The notes below the pieces were generated by a model. That model did not search any database, was not told the DNA's origin, and saw only the letters and a list, made by a program, of their open reading frames with translations. Below are positions 1-8,699 of a stretch of DNA of 40,539 bases, piece after piece. The DNA lies in assembly GCA_020344395.1 (NCBI GenBank), contig CP070824.1:2985440-3025978 (forward strand), in the 5' to 3' direction. The translations under genes and the position numbers were made by a program. Source of the stretch: Candidatus Zixiibacteriota bacterium (lineage in GTDB: Bacteria > Zixibacteria > MSB-5A5 > GN15 > FEB-12). Positions within the stretch are counted from its first letter, which is position 1; each line of letters opens with the position of its first letter.

Positions 1-31
1 CTTCAGCCTCAGAGGAGAGGAGTTGAATCCC

Positions 32-1069
32 ATGAGAAGAAAGAGAATCGATTTGTTGGCAGCGACTGTTTTTCTCGCTGTCTTCTCCGTCAGCACAGTG
101 TCGGCCCAGACCGAGGGCGCGGCTGCGGAAAAACTGGCGGAAGCCCTCAACCATTACAGCCTGCTGGAGTTCGACAAGGGATTGGAGATAGCCAGTGGTT
201 TGCTGGAGCGTCCCGATCTGACTGCTATTGACAGCGTGGCAATTCTTGAGGCTCTGAGTATTATCACTTATGCCAAGGGAGAGGAATACGTCAAGCAATC
301 GATTGAGTATCTTGACAAGATCTCGGAGATCGGGCCCTGTGTCTCTCGCCTGCCACAGGAGATCTGGCCTCAGGAGTTGCGTGACCACTGGTACCGCATG
401 GCCCAGGCCAAGAATCAACTTGTCTGCGAGACTGAAGGCTCCGACGAAATCACCACGATCGCGGTAATGGAGTTCGACAACCACTCAGTCGGCGAGTACC
501 AGGAGAAACTGGGGGCCCTGAGCAAGGGTCTGGCTGACTTCTTCCAGCACGACTTTGCCAAGATCAGTTCCCTGAACGTTGTAGAGCGGGACAAAATCGA
601 CTTTGTCCTCAAGGAAATCGCGCTGCAGCAGTCCGGCAGCGTAGACAAAGCCACCGCGGTCAAGGTTGGAAAGATCCTGGGCGCTCAGCTGATGGTCTTC
701 GGCACGATCATGCAACTCGATGCCCGCAACACGCGGATGGCGGTGCGGGTGGTGAAAGTCGAAACGTCGGAGATAATCGCCTCGGTTGACGAGGAAGGCC
801 GGCCTGATTACTCAAAAATGGAAAAGGGGCTGGTCAAGAAGCTGGCTGCGGAACTGGATATCAAACTGACCAAGGAAGTTGAGACGTTGATCGACAAGGG
901 CGGCACAGTCTCGGTGGATGCGACCGGATATTATGCTGCGGGTCTCGATGCGATGGACAAGTATGATTATGCTGCTGCGTACGAGAGTTTCAAGAAGGCT
1001 TATGAACTCGATAACGCCTTCGTGGAAGCCAAGAGGAAGATGGAGATCTACCGGCCGCTGGCCGGCTAG
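32..1069 (+). CDS. CsgG-domain periplasmic protein with C-terminal TPR
   Basis: Predicted exported protein of about 345 residues. It opens with a basic n-region and hydrophobic core ending in a VSA-Q type signal-peptidase site. An alpha-helical N-terminal third follows, then a CsgG-like alpha/beta domain in the middle (TIAVMEFDN, later LNVVERDKIDFVLKE and KILGAQLMVFGTI), and a short TPR-like tail (YYAAGLDAMDKYDYAAAYES). CsgG relatives assemble curli secretion channels or act as envelope lipoproteins; this one lacks a lipobox, so it is probably soluble in the periplasm. A TTG lies at 23, but ATG 32 is preferred because AGGAG sits nine bases ahead of it. The next gene encodes a paralogous CsgG domain, suggesting the two act together. 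The specific role is unknown. Confidence 0.75.
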   Translation: MRRKRIDLLAATVFLAVFSVSTVSAQTEGAAAEKLAEALNHYSLLEFDKGLEIASGLLERPDLTAIDSVAILEALSIITYAKGEEYVKQSIEYLDKISEIGPCVSRLPQEIWPQELRDHWYRMAQAKNQLVCETEGSDEITTIAVMEFDNHSVGEYQEKLGALSKGLADFFQHDFAKISSLNVVERDKIDFVLKEIALQQSGSVDKATAVKVGKILGAQLMVFGTIMQLDARNTRMAVRVVKVETSEIIASVDEEGRPDYSKMEKGLVKKLAAELDIKLTKEVETLIDKGGTVSVDATGYYAAGLDAMDKYDYAAAYESFKKAYELDNAFVEAKRKMEIYRPLAG

Positions 1070-1096
1070 AGCTCCCTCGACTGTGAGCGCAGTCTT

Positions 1097-2374
1097 ATGA
1101 AACGACGATTTTCCATCATCATTCTCCTGCTGGTCGTCGGTTGCGGCCAGAGCTATTATAATCGTGGTCGCAAACTGACAGAGCAGGGGCATTACGACCG
1201 TGCTGTCGAGAGCTTTTACGAAGAGATCACGGCTCGCCCTAACTCGGCCGCCGCCTGGCGTGAGTTGGGGGTGGCCTTTTTCAAACAGGGTGATTTGCCG
1301 AAAGCCGTTGATGCCTTGAAACAGGCCGCTGCAATCATGCCGGATGCGCGGACACATCTGTTCCTGGGACTTATTCACGAAAAGAGCAGTGAATGGGAGT
1401 CGGCCATTGATGCCTATGCGGCAGCTCTGAATCTCAAGCCGGGTCGCAAAACCCGTTCCATGATCAACACACACCTTGACCGACTGGTGCAGAAGAAGAT
1501 TGAGACTGAGGTTTCGCACGCTCTGACACACGAATCTGAAATCAAGTTCGATACCATTCCTCCCAACTCGATAGCGGTGGTTGACTTTGATGACTCCCAT
1601 CTTTCCCCGGAACTGGCCCCGGTGGCGGTCGGCCTGGCTGAACTGGCCTCGTCAGACCTGGCCAAGGTGAAGTCGTTAAAGGTGGTGGAACGGCTTAAGA
1701 TTGGTGCCATCCTCAAAGAGCTGGAACTGGCCCGGGGAGGTGCCGTTGATCGCTCGACCGCTCCTCGCATGGGAAGGCTCCTGGGATCTCGACAGGTCGT
1801 TACCGGATCGCTGCTCGGTATCGGTGAGGACGGTCTCAGGCTGGACGGCGTGATAGTCAATACCGTTGACAGCAGCACGACCTCGACCGAGGCGACGGAA
1901 GGTCTACTGCAGAACCTGTTTGATCTCGAGAAGAAATTCGTTCTCGATGTTGTGAGTGAACTTGGTATTACGCTTACGCCGGAGGAACGCAACGCTATTC
2001 GCGAAGTGCCCACCGAATCCTATCTTGCCTTTATGTCGTACAGCCGGGGGCTCTTCTATCAGCGTCGCGGCATGGACGACGTGGCGCGGCAGGAATTCGA
2101 GAACGCGGCCGGTCTGGACAAGAATTTCCAGGCACCGCGCAGCCAGTTGCAGGCTGCCGCCGCGGGTTACGAGAGTTCACTGGCCTCGATGGAGACCTTC
2201 GCTGAGAGCGGCATGGCTGGACTGACGGGTGAAGGTCTCGATCGGCAATTGACCTCGCTGCTCGAGGGCAGCGGAATCTTACCGTCGCCGACAGGCTCAG
2301 AGAGAGCCACAGATCAACCCCGCATCAGCGGCACAGGCCGAGTAATCATCATCCTGGACTTTGACCATGATTAG
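1097..2374 (+). CDS. TPR and CsgG-domain lipoprotein
   Basis: Lipoprotein of 425 residues. The N-terminus has a short signal peptide ending in the lipobox VVGC, so Cys16 is the expected lipid-modified residue. Tandem TPR units follow (EQGHYDRAVESFYEEI, GDLPKAVDALKQAAAI and a third around residues 90-115). A CsgG-like domain spans about residues 155-300 (SIAVVDFDD, LKVVERLKIGAILKELEL, GRLLGSRQVVTGSLLGI), and another TPR-like helical pair closes the fold. The CsgG part is clearly paralogous to that of the preceding gene, but here TPRs lie on both sides. It overlaps the next gene by eight bases, so translation is probably coupled. Likely an outer-membrane-anchored scaffold; the partner is unknown. 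Confidence 0.75.
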   Translation: MKRRFSIIILLLVVGCGQSYYNRGRKLTEQGHYDRAVESFYEEITARPNSAAAWRELGVAFFKQGDLPKAVDALKQAAAIMPDARTHLFLGLIHEKSSEWESAIDAYAAALNLKPGRKTRSMINTHLDRLVQKKIETEVSHALTHESEIKFDTIPPNSIAVVDFDDSHLSPELAPVAVGLAELASSDLAKVKSLKVVERLKIGAILKELELARGGAVDRSTAPRMGRLLGSRQVVTGSLLGIGEDGLRLDGVIVNTVDSSTTSTEATEGLLQNLFDLEKKFVLDVVSELGITLTPEERNAIREVPTESYLAFMSYSRGLFYQRRGMDDVARQEFENAAGLDKNFQAPRSQLQAAAAGYESSLASMETFAESGMAGLTGEGLDRQLTSLLEGSGILPSPTGSERATDQPRISGTGRVIIILDFDHD

Positions 2375-3500
2375 ACGAAGCGCAATCATAACGGTATTTC
2401 TGGCGGTCCTGCTGCCCGGCTCGACCGCCTGGTCGCAGCTCATCTACGGCCAGCCTGCTTCCGGCAACCCGCAACTGGTTTACACTCATTGGAGTGCAGA
2501 CCTTCCGGTCGTCGGAGAGGTATCGGCCAGCCAATGGTATATGCCCATATTCGGGTTTGTGCCCTTGCAGGATGACCTCGAGCTTCAGTTGTATGCAGCC
2601 AGATCATCAACCTCCTATGAGACCAACATCGCCGAGTTTTCACTTGTCGGTTTGAGCGATCTAAAACTGCAGATCAACAAATCTCTGAGCGATGACCAGA
2701 TCGTATTATCGGGTGGTGTCAACCTGCCGGTGGGCAAGACGGAACTCAGTCTGGATCCGGCCGCCGACGAGTGGAAGATCAGCAGTTATCTTTCCAAGGA
2801 CTATGTTGATTTTCCTATCAGGCGATTGGGCGCCGGGTTCGGCTTCAATCTGTTGGTCGGGGGTGCTGCCGTGGTCGGGCAGGTCCGCATCGGCGGAAGT
2901 GTGAGTTACCAGTTCAACGGGGCTTATAAGCCGTACGAAGGCTCGGGTGATTATAACCCGGGTAATATTTTCAGCATAAACGGAGGCGGGCAAGTACAGT
3001 CAGGCCGGGTTACCTGGTCGGCCAACCTCGCTTTCAGCGCCTACGGCACCGACACTCAGGATGGCATTAATGTCCTGAAACAGGGCTCAATGATAGGGCT
3101 CGGCGTCGGGGCCAATGCGGAATTTGACAATTACGCCCTCCAGGGGGGTGTCAGTTACCTGATACGCGGCAGAGCCAGTGTGCACGAGGATGATTCTCTG
3201 ATCAGCCAGCTCAAGCATTACGGTGACGAGTTCGAAGGATTCGGACGGGTCAGATTCGGGTTGGGTCAGGACATGTATCTGGCCCCTTCGATCAGCATCC
3301 AGATGATCGCCGACAACGAACTCGCCGAGCTCGTGTCCGGATCATCATCTATCATCGGTCTCGGAGCTGATGTGGGGCGTGAGTTCTCCGATCGGTTCAG
3401 GGCAGACCTAGGATTCGAGTACTTCACCGGGTCGGCCCTCGATGGGGAGATTGACCTGAGCGGTTACCAGATGGTCCTTAGTCTCACCGCCACGTTGTAG
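2367..3500 (+). CDS. putative outer-membrane beta-barrel protein
   Basis: Protein of 377 residues with a clean signal peptide ending in TAWSQ. The mature part is rich in alternating hydrophobic/polar strands, glycine and aromatic residues (for example VGQVRIGGSVSYQFNG, FGRVRFGLGQDMYLAPSISI and a final strand YQMVLSLTATL), which is how outer-membrane beta-barrels look. No helical membrane segment follows the signal peptide. An in-frame TTG sits six bases earlier, but ATG 2367 overlaps the end of the preceding lipoprotein gene and is the better start. Its place behind two CsgG/TPR proteins suggests an envelope complex with a channel or porin-like member. I do not recognise a named family. Confidence 0.65.
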   Translation: MIRRSAIITVFLAVLLPGSTAWSQLIYGQPASGNPQLVYTHWSADLPVVGEVSASQWYMPIFGFVPLQDDLELQLYAARSSTSYETNIAEFSLVGLSDLKLQINKSLSDDQIVLSGGVNLPVGKTELSLDPAADEWKISSYLSKDYVDFPIRRLGAGFGFNLLVGGAAVVGQVRIGGSVSYQFNGAYKPYEGSGDYNPGNIFSINGGGQVQSGRVTWSANLAFSAYGTDTQDGINVLKQGSMIGLGVGANAEFDNYALQGGVSYLIRGRASVHEDDSLISQLKHYGDEFEGFGRVRFGLGQDMYLAPSISIQMIADNELAELVSGSSSIIGLGADVGREFSDRFRADLGFEYFTGSALDGEIDLSGYQMVLSLTATL

Positions 3501-3510
3501 GAATGAAGTC

Positions 3511-4854
3511 ATGATGAGAAATCGAATGCAAACAGCGGTCAAGTGGGCGGTCAGTGTTGCGGCATTATTCGTCGTGTGGGCAGGATGCTCTGAGAAGATT
3601 GTCGACAGCCGGTCAGGCGGCGGCAATGTCGAACTGAACATTTCTGCATTGCCGGCTTCACCTTCTCTGATCAGTGCTGTCGACATGGTGATAGTGACAG
3701 TTACGGCGCCAGATATGGACACCATCATGGACACCACTCTTTTTACCGGAGGCGTTATCACGATAGAGCTGGAGGTGCCGGCAGGTCGGGAAAGAGTCAT
3801 CCAGGTTCAGGCAGTAGACAACTCCGTCACGGGAGCGCCGGGATTGGTTGTTTACACGGGGCATATGGTGGTTGATATAACACCAGAGGACCCCGTAAGA
3901 GTGCCGATCATTATGCGTCCAGCGGTGCCGCTGGTCAGACTGGTGCCCCACGAAATGGTCATCCCGGCCGGCGAGAGTTTCCAGCTGGATCTGGAAGTCT
4001 TCAATCTTCCTGGTTTGCAGGAGGCACGCGTCTGGATTACGGACTCGGCTACCGATTACAACTATTACTATCCGGACTCAGCCTCAAAAGGTGGCTCTAT
4101 TGGCCCGGCGGACTACTTTCATATGATTCTTGGTGGTGACGGTATGTATACGGAAATACAGGCGACGGGAGTGAACGAAATCGCGGATGCTTCCGGATAC
4201 TGTCATCTTGCATCGCTCTTTTATACCACTCCAATTATAGTCGACACGGGCTCAAACATTCCGTACACGGTTTACTTTTCGACCGTGCCGCAGGCATTTG
4301 CGTCAACGACGGGGAACACAATTCCGAACGACACGGCCTACGCCGAGCAGGCCACGGTGGAGTTGATTCTGCCGCTGGATCGTGTGGTCACTTTCCCGGA
4401 TTCTGTGCTTGAGAGAGCAGTAATCGACGCGGCGTACAGCCAGGGCGATTCGATCATGCTGTCCGATGTACTGGGGATCTGGAGTCTTTATGCGGCTGAA
4501 CGTGGTGTGACCGACTTAACCGGTATCAGCACATTGTCCAACCTGAATTATGCAGACCTCAGCGTCAATTCTATCAGTGACCTCACACCGCTCAGGGGGA
4601 TGACGAGTATTGAGACGCTCAATCTAACGTACAACCTGGTAGCCGATATAGCTCCCCTGGCCAGCCTTTCCGGCCTGCACTATCTGTATCTGGCAAACAA
4701 CTCGGTCTCTGATCTTTCACCGCTTCTGGAGATTGCGGGTTTCGGCTCCGGCATTTATGACACGCTTGATGTCAGGTACAACCCACTCAGCACCGAGTCG
4801 AAGGATGCGGTGATCCCGGAACTGATCAGTCGCGGAGTCGGAGTGGCTTACTGA
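3511..4854 (+). CDS. leucine-rich-repeat lipoprotein
   Basis: Lipoprotein of 447 residues: signal peptide with lipobox VWAGC, then beta-rich domains (about residues 35-145 with cohesin- or Ig-like strands, and a second beta domain to about 290). A helical cap follows (PDSVLERAVIDAAYSQGD). The C-terminus has three to four 22-residue SDS22/internalin-type repeats (STLSNLNYADLSVNSISDLTPL and similar, with DLTPL, DIAPL and DLSPL spaced regularly) and a capping strand. Such repeats bind other proteins or surface ligands; the ligand cannot be inferred. The start has AGGAATG just upstream. It closes the plus-strand block and is followed by a terminator-like hairpin. Confidence 0.75.
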   Translation: MMRNRMQTAVKWAVSVAALFVVWAGCSEKIVDSRSGGGNVELNISALPASPSLISAVDMVIVTVTAPDMDTIMDTTLFTGGVITIELEVPAGRERVIQVQAVDNSVTGAPGLVVYTGHMVVDITPEDPVRVPIIMRPAVPLVRLVPHEMVIPAGESFQLDLEVFNLPGLQEARVWITDSATDYNYYYPDSASKGGSIGPADYFHMILGGDGMYTEIQATGVNEIADASGYCHLASLFYTTPIIVDTGSNIPYTVYFSTVPQAFASTTGNTIPNDTAYAEQATVELILPLDRVVTFPDSVLERAVIDAAYSQGDSIMLSDVLGIWSLYAAERGVTDLTGISTLSNLNYADLSVNSISDLTPLRGMTSIETLNLTYNLVADIAPLASLSGLHYLYLANNSVSDLSPLLEIAGFGSGIYDTLDVRYNPLSTESKDAVIPELISRGVGVAY

Positions 4855-4880
4855 TTGACAGAAATCAGACCATATACAAA

Positions 4881-4908
4881 GCCGGGACCTGCAGTCGCTG
4901 GTCCCGGC
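4881..4908. terminator. bidirectional terminator-like hairpin
   Basis: A perfect 9-bp inverted repeat, GCCGGGACC and GGTCCCGGC, with a 10-base loop lies between the ends of two convergent genes. The T-rich tract after it is short on both strands (TATCTTT one way, TTTGTAT the other), so termination may be partial. Position between convergent operons is the main support. Confidence 0.6.
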
Positions 4909-4938
4909 TATCTTTACGCCTTATATCAGTCCGGCTTG

Positions 4939-5466
4939 CTAATCCTCTAGAATAACTGATTCCGCAACGGTGGCAGTGTAAATTTGTTCGGGTGAAATCT
5001 CGCCCTGTCCGCCCTTGATGAAAAGACCGAATATGAAGAGATAGGAAAGGATCTTTTTGCCCCCTCCTTCCTCCGTGATCGATCCGGTCAGCTTGATTCT
5101 GGATTCATCGAGCGTATTGAATGGTCCCTTCGGGGCCAGATCGACGAATTCCAGTGTGATCTTGCCCGGCTTGCCGGGCTTGGAAGCTTTCACGGACTCG
5201 GTAACACTGGCTGTTCCTTCGGCTCCCTTCTCCACTATGACCTTGCCGCCGATGGTGATATCCTCGTGCAGGTAGAACAGAAGAGGGATCCCTTCCCCGA
5301 TAACCCCGGAGGAGATCTTAAGGTTGGCTGGAAACTTGACCTTGACTTCGGTACCTTCAGGGATCTGAACCTTAGCGGCCAGGGCGGTCGACACGGCCAG
5401 GCCCAACCATGCCGCCATCAGTGCCACGAAGAACACAGCCATCCGTATATTATGAATCCTGCGCAT
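4939..5466 (-). CDS. small periplasmic beta-rich protein at the end of the T6SS operon
   Basis: Exported protein of 175 residues with a signal peptide (hydrophobic run to TALAA) and no lipobox. The mature part begins with an IPEGTEVKVKF strand, followed by ISSG, then EDITIGGKVIVEKGAEGTASV. The pattern of preset-value strand, 'not-before' glycine loop and GA/GS turn recalls small periplasmic beta proteins common in Acidobacteria and FCB genomes, and loosely the VirB10/TraF beta domain. A hydrophobic stretch near residues 139-150 ends in KGGQGEI. It lies 33 bases after the TssM-like gene and so is the last member of the T6SS operon. It might stand in for the missing outer-membrane partner TssJ, but that is inference only. 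Confidence 0.65.
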   Translation of the reverse strand: MRRIHNIRMAVFFVALMAAWLGLAVSTALAAKVQIPEGTEVKVKFPANLKISSGVIGEGIPLLFYLHEDITIGGKVIVEKGAEGTASVTESVKASKPGKPGKITLEFVDLAPKGPFNTLDESRIKLTGSITEEGGGKKILSYLFIFGLFIKGGQGEISPEQIYTATVAESVILED

Positions 5467-5499
5467 CGGTAACTCCGTTAACTTTATTGTCTCGAACCT

Positions 5500-7716
5500 C
5501 TACTTCTCCAGCTTTGGCAGCCGGTCAGCCAGGGCCGGCTTCAGACTGATGCTTACCTGCTTACCTATATTATCGAAACTTACTCCTTTTTCAAGATCAA
5601 ACAGAGAGTATTTTCCGATAAGCACTTTCTTGTCAGAGGGGGCATTCCCCCAGTTGCAGGTGTGCCTGAGTTCGTCGAAAGCGATGTGTATATCATCGTT
5701 GATCTGCCATTCGATATTATACTCATCCCCCTCAAAGATCTGGGTTTGCTGGGACCAGGTGGCCGATTCACCCCGGCCCGTCACCTCCAGGTGAAGGTGG
5801 CCGTTCTCGGGAACGGTTTCCACACGGTAGGTGAAGGTTTGTTTCCTGGACCAGTCGCGGACCTCGCGGAGGTAACGGTCAATCGTTCTGATCGCCTGAG
5901 CGTCGGCTCCGGGATCAAGGTCTCCCTTTATCCTCCGCAGCCGGGTAACGGCCCGATCGAGGCGATATTCCGGATCATTGTTGCCGTTGACCTCGGCGAT
6001 CAGGTCATCCAGTTCAATCGAAGCCTGTTTGGCCACCTCCTTCTGTGTTACTACCTCTTTGCGACTCTGTAGCTTCTCAGTCAAGGTGGAGCCCAGTTGC
6101 TTCTCGGCACCGCTCTGATCGCTGGCGAAAGTCTTGTTGTCAAAATCAACCTGCTCGATAAGTTGGCCGGAGACAGCGGTATCGCCGCGTGCAGCGATAA
6201 AAGCGGTGAACAGCTCCCAGTACTTGAGGATGCGGCCGCTGCGAGTATACAGGACGGTGGTTTCGTCGCCCGTATGGAATTCTTCAAAGGCTGCAACGAT
6301 GCCGGCAAGATTCTCAGAAACGAGCAGGGATTCCGCGCTGGGATTGTATCTGGGCCAGAGACTGGAGTCACTTACGACGCCATTGAACCTGCCTATAAGC
6401 GCATCCAGGCGTTTGACTGATTCGCCGATATCGAACTCTCGGTAAAACTGCCTGATTTTACCGGACGGCGCTTTGAAACGCTCAAATATCCACTTAACCC
6501 ACTTGGAGTTCTCGTACCGGGCATATGCCGTCACGATCTGCCGGCGTTCATCACCGGAGGTCGTGAAGACCTGGCCGGCATTGGCTCTCAGGATCTCCTG
6601 TTCTACCAGTTGAGTTCTCGGGAGCAAGTATTTGAAGTGAACAAGGAAGGGCAGGGAGTATAAGGCTATCCAGATGAGACTCAGGATAGCGGCTGTTTTG
6701 GCTACTGAGCGAAACTTCGAAATAAACCGGTGGCGCAGAATAGAATTCAGCAGCCAGTAGAACGGTGCTTTCACGCCCGCGGGCAAGATCTTGGTCGGCG
6801 GTTTATAAATAGATCGGCCTACATCCTCTCCGATCTTCTCGGGTTCCCGGCCGACGTTGGAGACAAAGAAAATCTGGAAATCAAGCGTCCGACCAACCAC
6901 CACCCTGAGAAAATCGGTGAGCTTAACGAGTACGCTACGTACCGAGCCAGCCCAGGCAGAGTCAGCGCCGATGCTGTCAGAAGTCAGTATGCGATTCAGA
7001 AACAGGTCGAAATCCCCGGAAAGGAGGTGTTCATCCTCGGGCGAGATGAGCACAACCTGATCATCACCGGTAAATCCGGGAAGGACATCGGCCTTGTTGA
7101 TCACAAGGGCTATCGGTATAGGCAAGCGGCGATCCTGCGGGGCGAGAGACTCCAGCATACTAACAAACGACGCCACATGGGCCTGATTCTCGAGTTCCGA
7201 GCCCATCACCTTCGGATCATAAAAGAAGATAAGCCCATGGCAACCGGCCATGAAGTCCCGAACCTTATCTTGGGGTTCTTCGGTGCTGGTGATCGATATG
7301 GCCTTGCCTGGATAATCATAGCTGACGACGGAAACGTTGCGACTCCCGTTGAGGATAGCATTGAAAACCAGGACCAGGTCCTTGGTAGTCGGCTCGGGGA
7401 AGGCCCGTTCCCCCTGCAGATCAACGACCGTTCCTACCTGTGAGGTTGTTCCCAGACCCCAGATAGACCGTCGGTTGGCCAGCAGGGCATGTGAAGTGGC
7501 GTTGTCGGTGACCGAGATCTGCAGATCCTTGGATATCTTACATTCTTCGTTTAGAACGGTGAAGTAAACAGTCTTGCCGGAGTTAGCATGCCCGACCAAA
7601 CCCACTCTGATCCCCGAGGGCCAGTCGTAGGCCGCTTTGGCTCCCTTACCCTTCGACGCAGCTGCCTGTTTTTTACCAAACTTGAACAGCTTCTTTATGG
7701 CTTTGGCTGGTTTCAC
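5500..7716 (-). CDS. tssM: TssM/IcmF-like membrane GTPase-domain protein, short form
   Basis: Protein of 738 residues. After a lysine-rich N-terminus it carries a GTPase-like domain with G1 GHANSGKT (residues 42-49), G3 DYPG (134-137), G4 NKAD (207-210) and a possible G5 near FVSNVG (284-289). One membrane span follows at about 338-358, then roughly 380 residues of predicted periplasmic domain, helical first and ending in a beta-rich C2-like region. Canonical TssM is about 1100-1200 residues with three spans and places its NTPase domain between spans two and three. Here the first two spans and much of the periplasmic part are absent. The neighbour TssL-like gene and the T6SS context support the assignment; sequence similarity to classical TssM is weak, so 'TssM-like' is safest. 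Confidence 0.65.
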   Translation of the reverse strand: MKPAKAIKKLFKFGKKQAAASKGKGAKAAYDWPSGIRVGLVGHANSGKTVYFTVLNEECKISKDLQISVTDNATSHALLANRRSIWGLGTTSQVGTVVDLQGERAFPEPTTKDLVLVFNAILNGSRNVSVVSYDYPGKAISITSTEEPQDKVRDFMAGCHGLIFFYDPKVMGSELENQAHVASFVSMLESLAPQDRRLPIPIALVINKADVLPGFTGDDQVVLISPEDEHLLSGDFDLFLNRILTSDSIGADSAWAGSVRSVLVKLTDFLRVVVGRTLDFQIFFVSNVGREPEKIGEDVGRSIYKPPTKILPAGVKAPFYWLLNSILRHRFISKFRSVAKTAAILSLIWIALYSLPFLVHFKYLLPRTQLVEQEILRANAGQVFTTSGDERRQIVTAYARYENSKWVKWIFERFKAPSGKIRQFYREFDIGESVKRLDALIGRFNGVVSDSSLWPRYNPSAESLLVSENLAGIVAAFEEFHTGDETTVLYTRSGRILKYWELFTAFIAARGDTAVSGQLIEQVDFDNKTFASDQSGAEKQLGSTLTEKLQSRKEVVTQKEVAKQASIELDDLIAEVNGNNDPEYRLDRAVTRLRRIKGDLDPGADAQAIRTIDRYLREVRDWSRKQTFTYRVETVPENGHLHLEVTGRGESATWSQQTQIFEGDEYNIEWQINDDIHIAFDELRHTCNWGNAPSDKKVLIGKYSLFDLEKGVSFDNIGKQVSISLKPALADRLPKLEK

Positions 7717-7751
7717 ATGCTAATCCCTGTTGCCAGCTTGTTTTGGAACGG

Positions 7752-8672
7752 TCATTGGGTGGGTGAACTCCTCAGTTCATTGGCTTTCTGCTGGAATTCA
7801 TGAAGTCTATCTGACGCGTAGCTGTTCCAGAGTGCAGGTACTCCGATAGCCAGTCCGACAAAGACCACGATAATCAATCCGTACATGAAATACGCAAGTT
7901 TCCTCTGCGTGCCGAGCAGCCGAAAGTAAGCAAATGACTTGAAGGCTCCTCGGAGTTTTGCCCACACCTCACCCCACCGGGCCACAAAGCCGCTCCACCA
8001 GCTGACTTTGGCGAAATATCCCCACGCGGTCAGATAATTCTCCATCAGTTCTGACTTTGCGCCCAGGCGGCTTAAGGAATCGACTCGCTGAAGGTGAAAT
8101 TCCAGGGAGCCCTTGTCCTTGAGAAGGTCAACCCCCAGGGCAATCCGGCGGCGCTGCAACTCAAGTATTTTGCGCGCATCCGGCATCGCCTCGAATTCTT
8201 CCGGATTGGTATCGACCTTGACGGCCTTGCCGTAGCTGTTGATGTAAGCGGCCATCTCGCTCAGCAGGAATTCGTTCAGTTTGAAGTTGTTGTTCAGAGC
8301 ACCTTCCGCAAACAGAAGCTGCAGCAGATTGCCCTCGAAGAATGGAATGTCCTGTTTGATCGCTCTCAGATTGCGGCAATGCTGATAAGCCTGATTGGAA
8401 CGGCCGTCGGTGTCAGCCTCAGCTTCGAAACGGGTCACCAGAAGCTGGATAGCAAGCTGGCGCAGGTCGGAACTGGTTATCGGGGAGGTCCTGATCTTGT
8501 CGAGAAAATAGTAGTCGACTTCGACAGCTTGATTGCGATCCGTCCGCAGGGACTGAAAAGCCGCGATGATACCGTTGTAGGTCTGAAGGAAAGCCTCCGT
8601 CTTGAATTCTGAGTAGTTGTTTTCGTAAGTCTCGATGTATCGGAAGAGGTCTAGGACGTATGATTTCATCAT
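7752..8672 (-). CDS. tssL: TssL/DotU-like tail-anchored inner-membrane protein
   Basis: Protein of 306 residues, mostly helical, with one C-terminal membrane span at about residues 260-282 (YFMYGLIIVVFVGLAIGVPAL) and a tail of about 24 residues. That is the topology of TssL/IcmH: cytoplasmic helical body, C-terminal anchor, no OmpA/peptidoglycan-binding extension. The helix with EGNLLQLLFAEGALNNNF fits the DotU-type fold loosely. In T6SS, TssL pairs with TssM in the inner membrane and receives TssK. The gene is placed between tssK and the TssM-like gene, the usual neighbourhood. AGGGA precedes the ATG at good distance. Divergent; an unrelated tail-anchored protein cannot be excluded. Confidence 0.6.
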   Translation of the reverse strand: MMKSYVLDLFRYIETYENNYSEFKTEAFLQTYNGIIAAFQSLRTDRNQAVEVDYYFLDKIRTSPITSSDLRQLAIQLLVTRFEAEADTDGRSNQAYQHCRNLRAIKQDIPFFEGNLLQLLFAEGALNNNFKLNEFLLSEMAAYINSYGKAVKVDTNPEEFEAMPDARKILELQRRRIALGVDLLKDKGSLEFHLQRVDSLSRLGAKSELMENYLTAWGYFAKVSWWSGFVARWGEVWAKLRGAFKSFAYFRLLGTQRKLAYFMYGLIIVVFVGLAIGVPALWNSYASDRLHEFQQKANELRSSPTQ

Positions 8673-8699
8673 GATTATGTTCCCTGATTCGTCAGAGTC

